A DNA stretch of 64,000 bases from Pseudomonas sp. A-RE-19 (lineage in GTDB: Bacteria > Pseudomonadota > Gammaproteobacteria > Pseudomonadales > Pseudomonadaceae). The notes under the pieces are model-generated. The model saw nothing but the letters and a program-made list of their open reading frames with translations, made no database searches and was not told where the DNA came from. A program made the translations under genes and the position numbers. Shown in pieces: positions 8,628 through 15,522 of the stretch; position 1 is the stretch's first letter, and each line of letters opens with the position of its first letter. The DNA is taken from contig NZ_JAHBDQ010000044.1 of the NCBI RefSeq assembly GCF_019956555.1, positions 171,372-235,371 of the forward strand. The letters run 5' to 3'.

Positions 8628-9311
8628 TCACTCGAACTGTTCCAGGCGCAGACGATCAAGAATGGCGATCTGACGGCCGTCCTGAGTGATGATGTTTTCA
8701 TCGATCAAGCGGCGGATGATCCGCGAAAAGGTTTCCGGCTGGATCGACAGATGCCCGGCGATCAGCTGCTTGGCCATCGGCAGCTCGAATTGGCTGTCAA
8801 CGGTTTGCTGACGCACCAGTTGCGTGAGCAGATAACGCACGACCCGGTGGGTGGCGTTTTTCAACGACAGGGTTTCGATTTCGTTGACCCGTTGATGCAA
8901 GCGAACACAAAGCTTGCCCAGCAGTGCAAAGGTCAGCCGGCTATTGCTCTGCAGCAGGCGCATGTAGGTGCTGTTGGATAACCGGTAGAGCTGGGTGGGG
9001 CAGATCGCTTCGGCCGAGGCCACATAGTTCGGCGTGTCCATCAGCATCATCGCCTCGGCAAAGGTTTGCCGATCGCTGATGACCTCGAACACTTTCTCCT
9101 GCCCATCGGGTGTCAGCCGGAAGATTTTCACTGCACCGGCAATGATGAAATAGAACGAATCTGCCGGCTCACCCTGACGGAACAACGGCTCGCCTTTGTC
9201 GATGCTCAGCAAGTGGCTGGTACTCATCAATTCATCCAGCTGTTCTTCGTTCAACGGCTCGAACAAATGATGACTGCGCAGAATCTGGTGATGGACGCGA
9301 TGAAGCACCAT
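8628..9311 (-). CDS. dnr: Dnr, Crp/Fnr-family NO-responsive denitrification regulator
   Basis: Dnr switches on nir, nor and related genes when NO appears. The 227-residue protein has a cAMP-type beta-roll (about residues 20-120), a long dimer helix, and a C-terminal winged helix whose recognition segment HLSIQPETFSRIIRRL is of the FNR type. The E/S/R pattern matches TTGAT-N4-ATCAA binding. It lacks the N-terminal cysteine cluster of Anr/Fnr, so it should not hold an Fe-S cluster; known Dnr proteins sense NO through heme. A 29-codon gene lies 36 bp upstream, and a sigma-54 promoter with NorR sites precedes both. Confidence 0.93.
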   Translation of the reverse strand: MVLHRVHHQILRSHHLFEPLNEEQLDELMSTSHLLSIDKGEPLFRQGEPADSFYFIIAGAVKIFRLTPDGQEKVFEVISDRQTFAEAMMLMDTPNYVASAEAICPTQLYRLSNSTYMRLLQSNSRLTFALLGKLCVRLHQRVNEIETLSLKNATHRVVRYLLTQLVRQQTVDSQFELPMAKQLIAGHLSIQPETFSRIIRRLIDENIITQDGRQIAILDRLRLEQFE

Positions 9312-9347
9312 AAGAATTCATCCTGAAGATTGAGAAGGGGGATCAGG

Positions 9348-9437
9348 TCAGACGAGGCCCAGGGAAATGCCGCTGGCCAGGGCCAGGATTGAGGTCAACA
9401 CCACAAACCAGGCCAGTGGCTGAAAGACTTTTTTCAT
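9348..9437 (-). CDS. 29-residue single-helix membrane peptide, leader gene of dnr
   Basis: An ATG preceded by CCGGAGTCGTC (good GGAG spacing) opens a 29-codon frame starting MKKVFQPLAWFVVL and ending SGISLGLV. A basic start followed by about 20 hydrophobic residues predicts one membrane helix. It lies 36 bp before dnr and about 45 bp after the predicted start point of a sigma-54 promoter. I do not recognise it. It could be a small membrane protein, or a translated leader that tunes dnr; conservation would decide. Confidence 0.6.
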   Translation of the reverse strand: MKKVFQPLAWFVVLTSILALASGISLGLV

Positions 9438-9492
9438 GACGACTCCGGGTAATCGAGAGGGATCCAAGATTTCTATAAGGTTGCCCATGCAG

Positions 9493-9508
9493 AGCAAGAG
9501 GCGGGCCA
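9493..9508 (-). promoter_or_regulatory. Sigma-54 promoter for the dnr transcript
   Basis: The minus strand reads TGGCCCGCCTCTTGCT, with GG and GC in the exact -24/-12 spacing of TGGCAC-N5-TTGCA. It lies 41 bp from the nearest NorR site, the same distance as in the dnrN promoter. Confidence 0.7.
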
Positions 9509-9548
9509 GGCTCGGAGGCCCTTGTTTATTGGGGGTGTCAGCGATCAG

Positions 9549-9605
9549 GGTAAAAAATACCGTGATCTTTAGGGTTTAAATGACCATCAAAGGGTCATTT
9601 GTACC
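9549..9605. promoter_or_regulatory. Array of three NorR sites between dnr and nnrS
   Basis: Three GGT-N7-ACC half-palindromes start at 9549, 9573 and 9593, each containing the GT-N7-AC core known for NorR enhancers. The spacing (24 and 20 bp) almost copies the array in front of norR/dnrN (25 and 19 bp). The array can serve the leftward sigma-54 promoter and perhaps the rightward one at 9752. Confidence 0.78.
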
Positions 9606-9619
9606 CTGAGCCGATCACC

Positions 9620-9713
9620 CTTGTGGGAGCGAGCCTGCTCGCGATAGCGGTGGGCCAGCCAACATTGATGCTGAATGTACCGCCGCTATCGCGAGCAGGC
9701 TCGCTCCCACAAG
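9620..9713. repeat. REPIN with long arms, between NorR sites and nnrS promoter
   Basis: The 34-bp arms (9620-9653 and 9680-9713, one mismatch) are separated by 26 bp and carry the REP core GTGGGAGCGAGCCTGCTCGC. The hairpin lies inside the enhancer-to-promoter interval of nnrS. Confidence 0.92.
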
Positions 9714-9751
9714 GGCAAATCCTCTCGCTATAGGGGTTCGAATGAGCATCG

Positions 9752-9767
9752 GGGCACGTCCCTTGCA
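9752..9767 (+). promoter_or_regulatory. Sigma-54 promoter upstream of nnrS
   Basis: GGGCACGTCCCTTGCA matches TGGCAC-N5-TTGCA at all but the first base, with -24 GG and -12 GC correctly spaced. It lies 114 bp before the nnrS ATG and 147 bp downstream of the NorR array. Confidence 0.72.
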
Positions 9768-9880
9768 CACTTGATCTGCGACAAAGGCAATGGATCGGTA
9801 ATACCCGATGATTGCCCCAGGATTTACCTCGGCGCGTGCGAGTCGGCGCCAGGTCAGCAAACAGGTAGAGGAGTGGCTTT

Positions 9881-11071
9881 ATGCAAGTGCTTGACCGCCG
9901 TAAAGCGATGGCAATCGCGCCGCTGTTACGGCTGGCCTTTCGGCCGTTTTTCCTCGCCGGCTGCCTGTTGGCGGTGCTGGCCATTCCACTGTGGCTGGCG
10001 GCTTTTGGTGGTTCGATTTCCGAATGGCAGCCGGCAGGCGGTTGGCTGGGTTGGCATCGGCATGAATTGCTGTTCGGGTTCGGCTTGGCGATTATCGCGG
10101 GCTTTCTGCTGACAGCGGTGCAGACCTGGACCGGCCGCCCCGGTCTCAGCGGCAAACCGTTGGCGGCTCTGGCGCTGTTGTGGTTGTTGGCGCGAGTGGC
10201 TTGGCTGGCCAACGCACCGTGGCCGTTGCTCGCGCTGCTGGAAATGGCATTCCCGTTGGCGGTGGCGTTGCTCATGGGGTTCACCCTGTGGAAGGTGCGG
10301 CAGAAACGTAATTACCCGATTGTGGCGGTCTTGCTGTTGTTGGCCGTGGCCGACGGGTTGTCCTTGTACGGCCTGGTCGAGGGGCATGAAGGCTGGCAGC
10401 GCCAAGGCGTGCTGACGGGTATCTGGCTGGTGGCGGCGATGATGGGGTTGATCGGCGGGCGGGTGATTCCGTTCTTCACCCAGCGTGGCCTCAGTCGGGT
10501 GGAAGGCGTTGCGGCCTGGCCCTGGCTGGATCGACTGCTGTTGGTAGGTTCGCCGCTGGTGGCGTTGTTATATGCCGCAGGGCCTGCGCTCAACCCCAAT
10601 GTCTGGGTGGGCTTGCTGTTCGCGGTGCTGGCGGCGGGGCATCTGGTGCGTCTGGTGCGCTGGCATGACCGGGCACTGTGGCACGTACCGTTGCTGTGGT
10701 CGCTGCACCTGGCTTATGGCTGGTTGGCGGTGGCGTGTCTCGGGATGGCGCTGTGGCATTTCGGCGCGCCGATCAATCCGAGCCTGGCGGTGCATTGCCT
10801 GACCATCGGGGCCATGGGCGGCCTGGTACTGGCGATGATCGCCCGGGTCAGCCTCGGGCATACCGGCCGTGCCCTGGAGCCGCCGTCGGGCATGACCCTG
10901 GCGTTCATTTTGCTCAATCTGGCGTGTCTGAGCCGGGTCGTGTTGATCCTGTTCTTCCCCTTGCCGGCATTGTGGTTGGCCGGTCTGTGCTGGGCGCTGG
11001 CGTTTGCGCTGTACGCCTGGCGCTATGGACCGATGCTGCTGCGGGCCCGGGTGGACGGTCATCCGGGATGA
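9881..11071 (+). CDS. nnrS: NnrS, multi-helix heme/copper membrane protein of NO metabolism
   Basis: A GAGGAG ribosome site precedes the ATG. The 396-residue protein has about twelve membrane helices. Family features are PLLRLAFRPFFLAG at the start, WHRHELLFGFG near residue 60, RVIPFFTQRG near 195 and LTIGAMGGLVLAMIARVSLGHTGR near 310. NnrS proteins occur with denitrification genes and reduce NO toxicity to cellular iron; the biochemical activity is not settled. The sigma-54 promoter suggests NorR control. It is probably co-transcribed with the membrane gene 28 bp downstream. Confidence 0.92.
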   Translation: MQVLDRRKAMAIAPLLRLAFRPFFLAGCLLAVLAIPLWLAAFGGSISEWQPAGGWLGWHRHELLFGFGLAIIAGFLLTAVQTWTGRPGLSGKPLAALALLWLLARVAWLANAPWPLLALLEMAFPLAVALLMGFTLWKVRQKRNYPIVAVLLLLAVADGLSLYGLVEGHEGWQRQGVLTGIWLVAAMMGLIGGRVIPFFTQRGLSRVEGVAAWPWLDRLLLVGSPLVALLYAAGPALNPNVWVGLLFAVLAAGHLVRLVRWHDRALWHVPLLWSLHLAYGWLAVACLGMALWHFGAPINPSLAVHCLTIGAMGGLVLAMIARVSLGHTGRALEPPSGMTLAFILLNLACLSRVVLILFFPLPALWLAGLCWALAFALYAWRYGPMLLRARVDGHPG

Positions 11072-11099
11072 GTATGCGAACTGACGGAGGCTGGCGCTG

Positions 11100-11537
11100 A
11101 TGTATCCCTTTTTATTGGTCACGCATTTGCTGGCAGCGATTGCCTTCATCGGTACGTTGTTTTTCGAAGTGGTCATCTGGCATCGCGCGCGCCTGCAATT
11201 GACGGACGTTTCGCAAGTGACGGCGGATCAGGCGATTGCGCTGCGTTCGCGTAAAGTCCTGCACGGCGTGGTGTTGTTGCTGTACGGCGCCGGTATCGGC
11301 CTGGCGTGGCAGTATCGGGGCGCATTGAGTCAGCCGCTGGCCAGCAGCTTTGGTACGTTGCTGAGCCTGAAGATCCTGTTGGCCCTGAGCATCATCGGTC
11401 ATTACTTGCTGCTGGCCTATTGGCTGACCCACGGGCGCCTGACCGCGACTCGCGCCAGCTGGATTCGCCGCAGCATCCTCGGGCACATGCTGTTGATCGT
11501 GATCCTGGCCAAGGCGATGTTCTATTGGCACGGCTGA
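11100..11537 (+). CDS. CopD-like four-helix membrane protein downstream of nnrS
   Basis: The 145-residue protein has four predicted membrane helices and conserved histidines within or next to them (LVTHLLAA, VIWHRAR, KVLHGVV, IIGHYLL, ILGHMLL). This pattern resembles the CopD/CopD-like family and suggests heme or metal binding. GGAGG lies about 9 bp before the ATG. It is the second gene of the nnrS unit, so a role in NO or heme handling is inferred from context only. Confidence 0.75.
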   Translation: MYPFLLVTHLLAAIAFIGTLFFEVVIWHRARLQLTDVSQVTADQAIALRSRKVLHGVVLLLYGAGIGLAWQYRGALSQPLASSFGTLLSLKILLALSIIGHYLLLAYWLTHGRLTATRASWIRRSILGHMLLIVILAKAMFYWHG

Positions 11538-11573
11538 TCATGCTGGAAAACCCATAAATCCGTGGTGACGCCA

Positions 11574-11637
11574 TTCGCGAGCAGGCTCGCTCCCACATTG
11601 GAATACCACCCCATGTGGGAGCGAGCCTGCTCGCGAA
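11574..11637. repeat. REP inverted pair between convergent genes
   Basis: The 23-bp REP arms (11574-11596 and 11615-11637) are in the opposite orientation to the other pairs here, with an 18-bp loop. They lie between the convergent CopD-like gene and dnrN and could act as a bidirectional terminator. Confidence 0.92.
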
Positions 11638-11656
11638 AGCGGCCTCCAAAAATCGA

Positions 11657-12331
11657 TCAGTGGCGAGGGTTCAGGGCGTTGATGAACAGCACGTTGTTTT
11701 CCAGATGAATGTGTTGCATCAGATCGTCTTTGAATTCCAGCAGCCCGCGATAGAGCGCACGCCAGGTGTTACAGGCATCGGCGGGCGGGATGATGTGATT
11801 GGTCAGGGCGAGCATTTTCTCCAGTGCTTCGCCATGTTGATCATGTTCGAAACGCAACACCTGGATCGGCGGCGCCGCTTGAGGACCGATGCCCTGTTGC
11901 AGCATCGGGAACAGCACCTGTTCTTCCTTGAGCATGTGGCCTTCGAGTTCTTGCTGCATGTCGGTCAAGAGATCGGCCAGGCCGTTGGGGCAGCTGCTGC
12001 GCGCACCATGAACCTGCTCGACGCGACGAGCCAGACGGATCAGTTCCGGCAGTTGCTCGCGGTGGCGAGCGTGGTAGCGCGCCAGAAGGTGGGCGATCAG
12101 CAGTTCCGAAGGTTCGTTGCGCCAGTCGTGTTGGGTTTCGCCGGCGTCTTGCAGAATGTGCAGGGCGTCGGCAATCAGGACCGGGTCGAGGTTTTTGCCA
12201 AGGGCCGCTTCACGCAGGCTTTTATGCCCGCCGCAACAGAAGTCCAGTTTGAAGGTGTGGAAGATCCGGGTGGCACCGGGAATGTCGCAGGCCAGTTGGC
12301 CGAGGCTTTGTTCCAATAGGGTCTGGCTCAT
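11657..12331 (-). CDS. dnrN: DnrN/YtfE (RIC), di-iron protein for repair of iron centres
   Basis: The ATG at 12331 after AAGGAAC gives 224 residues; eight further in-frame codons upstream lack a ribosome site. The N-terminal ScdA_N domain has DFCCGGH (Cys pair near residue 33). The hemerythrin-like part has the His/Glu ligands HARHREQL, EGHMLKEEQVLFP, RFEHDQHGE and HIHLENNVLF. RIC proteins restore Fe-S clusters damaged by NO; NorA of Ralstonia is the homologue encoded next to norR. It is divergent from norR, with a sigma-54 promoter and three NorR sites between them. Confidence 0.93.
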   Translation of the reverse strand: MSQTLLEQSLGQLACDIPGATRIFHTFKLDFCCGGHKSLREAALGKNLDPVLIADALHILQDAGETQHDWRNEPSELLIAHLLARYHARHREQLPELIRLARRVEQVHGARSSCPNGLADLLTDMQQELEGHMLKEEQVLFPMLQQGIGPQAAPPIQVLRFEHDQHGEALEKMLALTNHIIPPADACNTWRALYRGLLEFKDDLMQHIHLENNVLFINALNPRH

Positions 12332-12372
12332 CAGGGTTCCTTGTTTGGGTTTCAACGGTTCCCCAGGCTCAT

Positions 12373-12388
12373 TGCATCCGGCATGCCA
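12373..12388 (-). promoter_or_regulatory. Sigma-54 promoter of dnrN
   Basis: The minus strand reads TGGCATGCCGGATGCA, with correct -24 GG/-12 GC spacing. It lies 41 bp from the nearest NorR site, with a start point near 12361. Confidence 0.8.
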
Positions 12389-12428
12389 TATTTAAATGAT
12401 TGAAAAACATGGATTAATTTTTAGTTGT

Positions 12429-12485
12429 GGTGATAGACACCCTGATGCTTCAGGGTGAATCCAACCATAGAGGGTGATTACTACC
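12429..12485. promoter_or_regulatory. Array of three NorR sites between dnrN and norR
   Basis: GGT-N7-ACC occurs at 12429-12441, 12454-12466 and 12473-12485. The last site ends exactly before the norR ATG and covers its ribosome site, so NorR bound there could repress its own synthesis. A further palindrome, CACCCTGATGCTTCAGGGTG (12438-12457), overlaps sites one and two. Confidence 0.83.
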
Positions 12486-14015
12486 ATGCTGCGAGAAAGC
12501 CTGGCAGCCGACCTGATCGTCGAGTTGCCCAATGCCGTGCGGTTGCAACGATTGGTCCAGACCCTGCGCGAATACTTCAACAGTGGCGCCGTGGGTTTGT
12601 TGCGTCTGGATGACGACAGTCTCAGGCCGGTGGCGACGGTGGGGCTGGTTCATGAAGCGTTGGGGCGCCGGTTCGTCATCGCCCAGCATCCCCGGCTGGC
12701 GGCGATCATGGCGTCGCGCGAGCCGACCTGGTTCGAGCCCGACAGTCGCCTGCCGGACCCTTACGACGGCTTGCTCGACAACCACGTCGGCGAACCGCTG
12801 CCGGTGCATGACTGCATGGGCGTGAGCCTGTATGTGGAGGGGCGGATCTGGGGCGCGATCACCCTCGATGCGCTGCACGCCGGGACCTTCGACAGCCGCG
12901 CGCGGGAGGAGCTCAAACGCTGCACCTTGCAGATCGAAGCCGCCGTGCGGGTCACCCGGCTCGAGCAGGAAAACCGCAGCTTGCGTTTGTCCCGCAGCGA
13001 TCCCCAGGATTTGCGAATGCCGGTCGAGGAGGGCGAGATCCTCGGGCAGAGTGAGGTGTTGCATCAGTTGCTCAATGAGCTGGATGTACTGGCCGACTCC
13101 GATCTGCCGGTGTTGCTGTTGGGCGAGACCGGGGTCGGCAAAGAGCTGTTCGCCCGGCGCTTGCATCGTCTTTCTAGGCGCCACCACAAACCGCTGATAC
13201 ACGTTAACTGCGCCGCCTTGCCGGAGTCGCTGGCAGAAAGTGAATTGTTCGGGCATGTCAAAGGCGCCTTTTCCGGCGCCACCAGTGACCGTGCCGGACG
13301 CTTCGATGCCGCCAACGGAGGCACGCTGTTTCTCGATGAAGTCGGGGAGTTGCCCTTGAGCGTGCAAGCGAAGTTGCTGCGCACGCTGCAGAACGGCGAG
13401 ATCCAGCGCCTCGGCGCGGACAAGCCGCTGCACGTGGATGTGCGCATCATCGCCGCCACCAACCGGCATCTGCCGGACAGCATCCGCGACGGCTTGTTTC
13501 GCGCCGATCTGTATCACCGGCTCTCGGTGTACCCGGTGCCGATTCCTCCTCTGCGTGAGCGTGGTCTGGATGTGTTGATGCTGGCCGGGCATTTCCTTGA
13601 ACTCAATCGGGCACGGCTCGGCCTGCGTGGTTTGCGCCTGTCACCGGTGGCCGAACGCGCCTTGCTGGCGTATACCTGGCCGGGCAATGTGCGCGAACTG
13701 GAACATGTCATCAGCCGAGCGGCGTTGAAGCAGCTCAGTCGCGGTACGAGTCGCGCGTTGATCATGACGCTGGAGCCTGAAATTCTCGATCTCGACAGTG
13801 CGATGGCGGCACCGGGTGCTGTGGTCGAGCCATCCCCGGACGTTACGGCTGATCTGCCGTTCCAGCCCTTGGGCGAAGCGGTCGACGATTACCAGCGCAA
13901 GAAAATCCTCCAGGCCCTGAGCCTGTCCGGGGAAAACTGGGCCAGCGCCGCGCGGATTCTGGAAGTCGATCCCAGCAACCTGCACAAACTGGCGCGGCGG
14001 CTGCGTCTGAAGTAG
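12486..14015 (+). CDS. norR: NorR, NO-sensing sigma-54 activator
   Basis: NorR senses NO at a non-heme iron in its GAF domain and then activates sigma-54 promoters. The 509-residue protein has the GAF domain at about residues 1-180, an AAA+ domain with Walker A GETGVGKE near 211-218, the sigma-54 contact loop GAFSGA near 260-265 (Ser in place of the usual Thr), and a Fis-type HTH at the C-terminus (ASAARILEVDPSNLHKLARRL). The start at 12486 has AGAGGG upstream; the GTG at 12474 lacks a ribosome site. It may also be called FhpR, but no fhp gene is present and dnrN is the neighbour. Confidence 0.93.
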   Translation: MLRESLAADLIVELPNAVRLQRLVQTLREYFNSGAVGLLRLDDDSLRPVATVGLVHEALGRRFVIAQHPRLAAIMASREPTWFEPDSRLPDPYDGLLDNHVGEPLPVHDCMGVSLYVEGRIWGAITLDALHAGTFDSRAREELKRCTLQIEAAVRVTRLEQENRSLRLSRSDPQDLRMPVEEGEILGQSEVLHQLLNELDVLADSDLPVLLLGETGVGKELFARRLHRLSRRHHKPLIHVNCAALPESLAESELFGHVKGAFSGATSDRAGRFDAANGGTLFLDEVGELPLSVQAKLLRTLQNGEIQRLGADKPLHVDVRIIAATNRHLPDSIRDGLFRADLYHRLSVYPVPIPPLRERGLDVLMLAGHFLELNRARLGLRGLRLSPVAERALLAYTWPGNVRELEHVISRAALKQLSRGTSRALIMTLEPEILDLDSAMAAPGAVVEPSPDVTADLPFQPLGEAVDDYQRKKILQALSLSGENWASAARILEVDPSNLHKLARRLRLK

Positions 14016-14024
14016 GCGACAGTG

Positions 14025-14038
14025 TTGATGGCGGTCAA
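14025..14038. promoter_or_regulatory. Anr/Dnr box upstream of pdxH
   Basis: TTGATGGCGGTCAA matches the consensus at nine of ten positions. With the centre at -41.5, transcription would start near 14073, 21 bp before the pdxH ATG. Confidence 0.68.
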
Positions 14039-14093
14039 GGTGGTATCGCGCAGTGCCTCGCACACTGCGTAAAACCTTCCGGAGATTACCGTC

Positions 14094-14741
14094 ATGCCGC
14101 TTTCCCTGGCTCAGATGCGCCGTAACTACACCCTTAATGGCCTGCAAGATGAGGCGGCGCTGGACGATCCGCTGGCGATGTTCCGACAGTGGCTGCAACA
14201 GGCCCGCGACACCGAGTGCGCACCTGTCGAGGTCAATAGCATGGTGCTGGCGACGGTCGACCCTGAAGGGCGGCCGCACTGCCGGGTTCTGCTGCTCAAG
14301 GGGTTGAGCGATGAAGGCTTTACGTTCTTCGGCAATTACCAGAGCGACAAGGGGCAGCAACTGGCCGCCAATCCTTATGCAGCGATGACGTTTTTCTGGC
14401 CGGGGCTGGAGCGTCAGGTGCGTATCGAGGGGCAGGTGTCGAGGCTCGATCCGGCGTTGTCGGATGCGTACTTCGATTCTCGTTCCATGGCCAGTCGCCT
14501 GGGGGCCTGGGCCTCACCGCAAAGCCGGCCGCTGGCCAGTCGCGCAGCGCTGGAATCCATGCTGGCTGAAACCATCAAACGCTTCGTTGGCCAGACCATC
14601 TCGCGTCCCGAGCATTGGGGCGGCTATTGCCTGCACCCGGAGCGTCTGGAGTTCTGGCAGGGGCGGGCCGACCGCTTGCATGATCGACTCGATTACCGGT
14701 TGCGTGATGGTCTGTGGAAACGGAGCCGGTTGGCACCTTGA
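14094..14741 (+). CDS. pdxH: PdxH, pyridoxamine/pyridoxine 5'-phosphate oxidase
   Basis: PdxH makes pyridoxal 5'-phosphate with FMN and O2. The 215 residues align end to end with the family: VNSMVLATVDPEGRPHCRVLLLKG (FMN/PLP binding), FFGNYQSDKGQQLAANP, LERQVRIEGQV, RLGAWASPQS, and the C-terminal EFWQGRADRLHDRL and KRSRLAP. GGAGA precedes the ATG. The gene lies between norR and moaB and has a Dnr-type box, which is odd for an enzyme that normally uses O2. It may be a second copy beside a housekeeping pdxH elsewhere. Confidence 0.93.
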   Translation: MPLSLAQMRRNYTLNGLQDEAALDDPLAMFRQWLQQARDTECAPVEVNSMVLATVDPEGRPHCRVLLLKGLSDEGFTFFGNYQSDKGQQLAANPYAAMTFFWPGLERQVRIEGQVSRLDPALSDAYFDSRSMASRLGAWASPQSRPLASRAALESMLAETIKRFVGQTISRPEHWGGYCLHPERLEFWQGRADRLHDRLDYRLRDGLWKRSRLAP

Positions 14742-14758
14742 AAGCGATGGGGGACAGT

Positions 14759-14845
14759 GTGGGAGCGAGCCTGCTCGCGAATGCAGTGTATCAGGCCCAT
14801 TAGTTGCGACTGACACACCGCATTCGCGAGCAGGCTCGCTCCCAC
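14759..14845. repeat. REPIN between pdxH and moaB
   Basis: Inverted 23-bp REP arms lie at 14759-14781 and 14823-14845 with a 41-bp spacer. Confidence 0.93.
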
Positions 14846-14887
14846 AGGTTTTGTGCCCGGCACATTTTCTCTATGTCCCCGTCGAGG

Positions 14888-14903
14888 TACCTCCTTGGAG
14901 GAA
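14888..14903. promoter_or_regulatory. NarL 7-2-7 site upstream of moaB
   Basis: TACCTCCTTGGAGGAA has the inverted heptamer layout of NarL boxes (TACCTCC-TT-GGAGGAA). It lies 64 bp before the moaB ATG and resembles the sites before dnrE and narK1. Confidence 0.6.
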
Positions 14904-14967
14904 TAGGCTCGTTCGCCATTCCGGTTCAGGCTTCGGGCCATACCCTCATCTACGGGAAGACCTGGAT

Positions 14968-15522
14968 ATGGCCCATCTGGCGCAACGCACGTTTGAACCC
15001 CTGAACATTGCCGTACTGACCATCAGCGATACACGTACTTTTGACACCGACACGTCGGGACAGACCCTGACGGATTTGCTGCAAACGGCCGGGCATGTGT
15101 TGATCGATCGCGATCTGGTCAAGGACGACATCTATCAGATCCGCGCCACCGTTTCCCGGTGGATCGCCGACCCCAAGGTGCAAGTGGTCTTGATGACCGG
15201 CGGCACCGGTTTCACCGCTCGCGACAACACGCCGCAAGCGGTGCTGCCGCTGTTGGACAAACATGTGGAAGGCTTTGGCGAACTGTTCCGCCAGGTGTCT
15301 CTGGAGGAGATCGGCATGTCCAGCCTGCAGTCCCGGGCACTGGCCGGCATGAGTAACGGCGTGCTGGTGTGCTGCGTGCCGGGCTCGCCGGGTGCCTGCC
15401 GGACGGCCTGGAACAAGATCCTGCTCGAACAACTGGACAGTCGCACCGGCCCGTGCAATTTCGCCCCGCATTTGAAACCGCAAGCGCAGCGGGTCATCGA
15501 CGCCTGCGAGACACGCACATGA
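14968..15522 (+). CDS. moaB: MoaB, molybdopterin adenylyltransferase-type protein
   Basis: The 184-residue protein contains the MPT-binding fold with ISDTRTFDTDTSGQTL, the signature VVLMTGGTGFTARDNTP, and EEIGMSSLQSRALAG. MoaB/Mog proteins activate molybdopterin for metal insertion. The start at MAHLAQ (14968) is the first ATG after the NarL-like site; the upstream open frame is noncoding. It overlaps moeA by 4 bp (ATGA), so the two are co-translated, giving cofactor for NarG during nitrate respiration. Confidence 0.93.
   Translation: MAHLAQRTFEPLNIAVLTISDTRTFDTDTSGQTLTDLLQTAGHVLIDRDLVKDDIYQIRATVSRWIADPKVQVVLMTGGTGFTARDNTPQAVLPLLDKHVEGFGELFRQVSLEEIGMSSLQSRALAGMSNGVLVCCVPGSPGACRTAWNKILLEQLDSRTGPCNFAPHLKPQAQRVIDACETRT

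Noticed and set aside
9771..9784. Anr/Dnr box before nnrS (TTGATCTGCGACAA)
   Set aside because: The right half has two mismatches in the key positions; the sigma-54 promoter next to it is a better explanation.
12474..12485. GTG start for norR
   Set aside because: It lacks a ribosome site and lies inside a NorR site; the ATG at 12486 has AGAGGG upstream.
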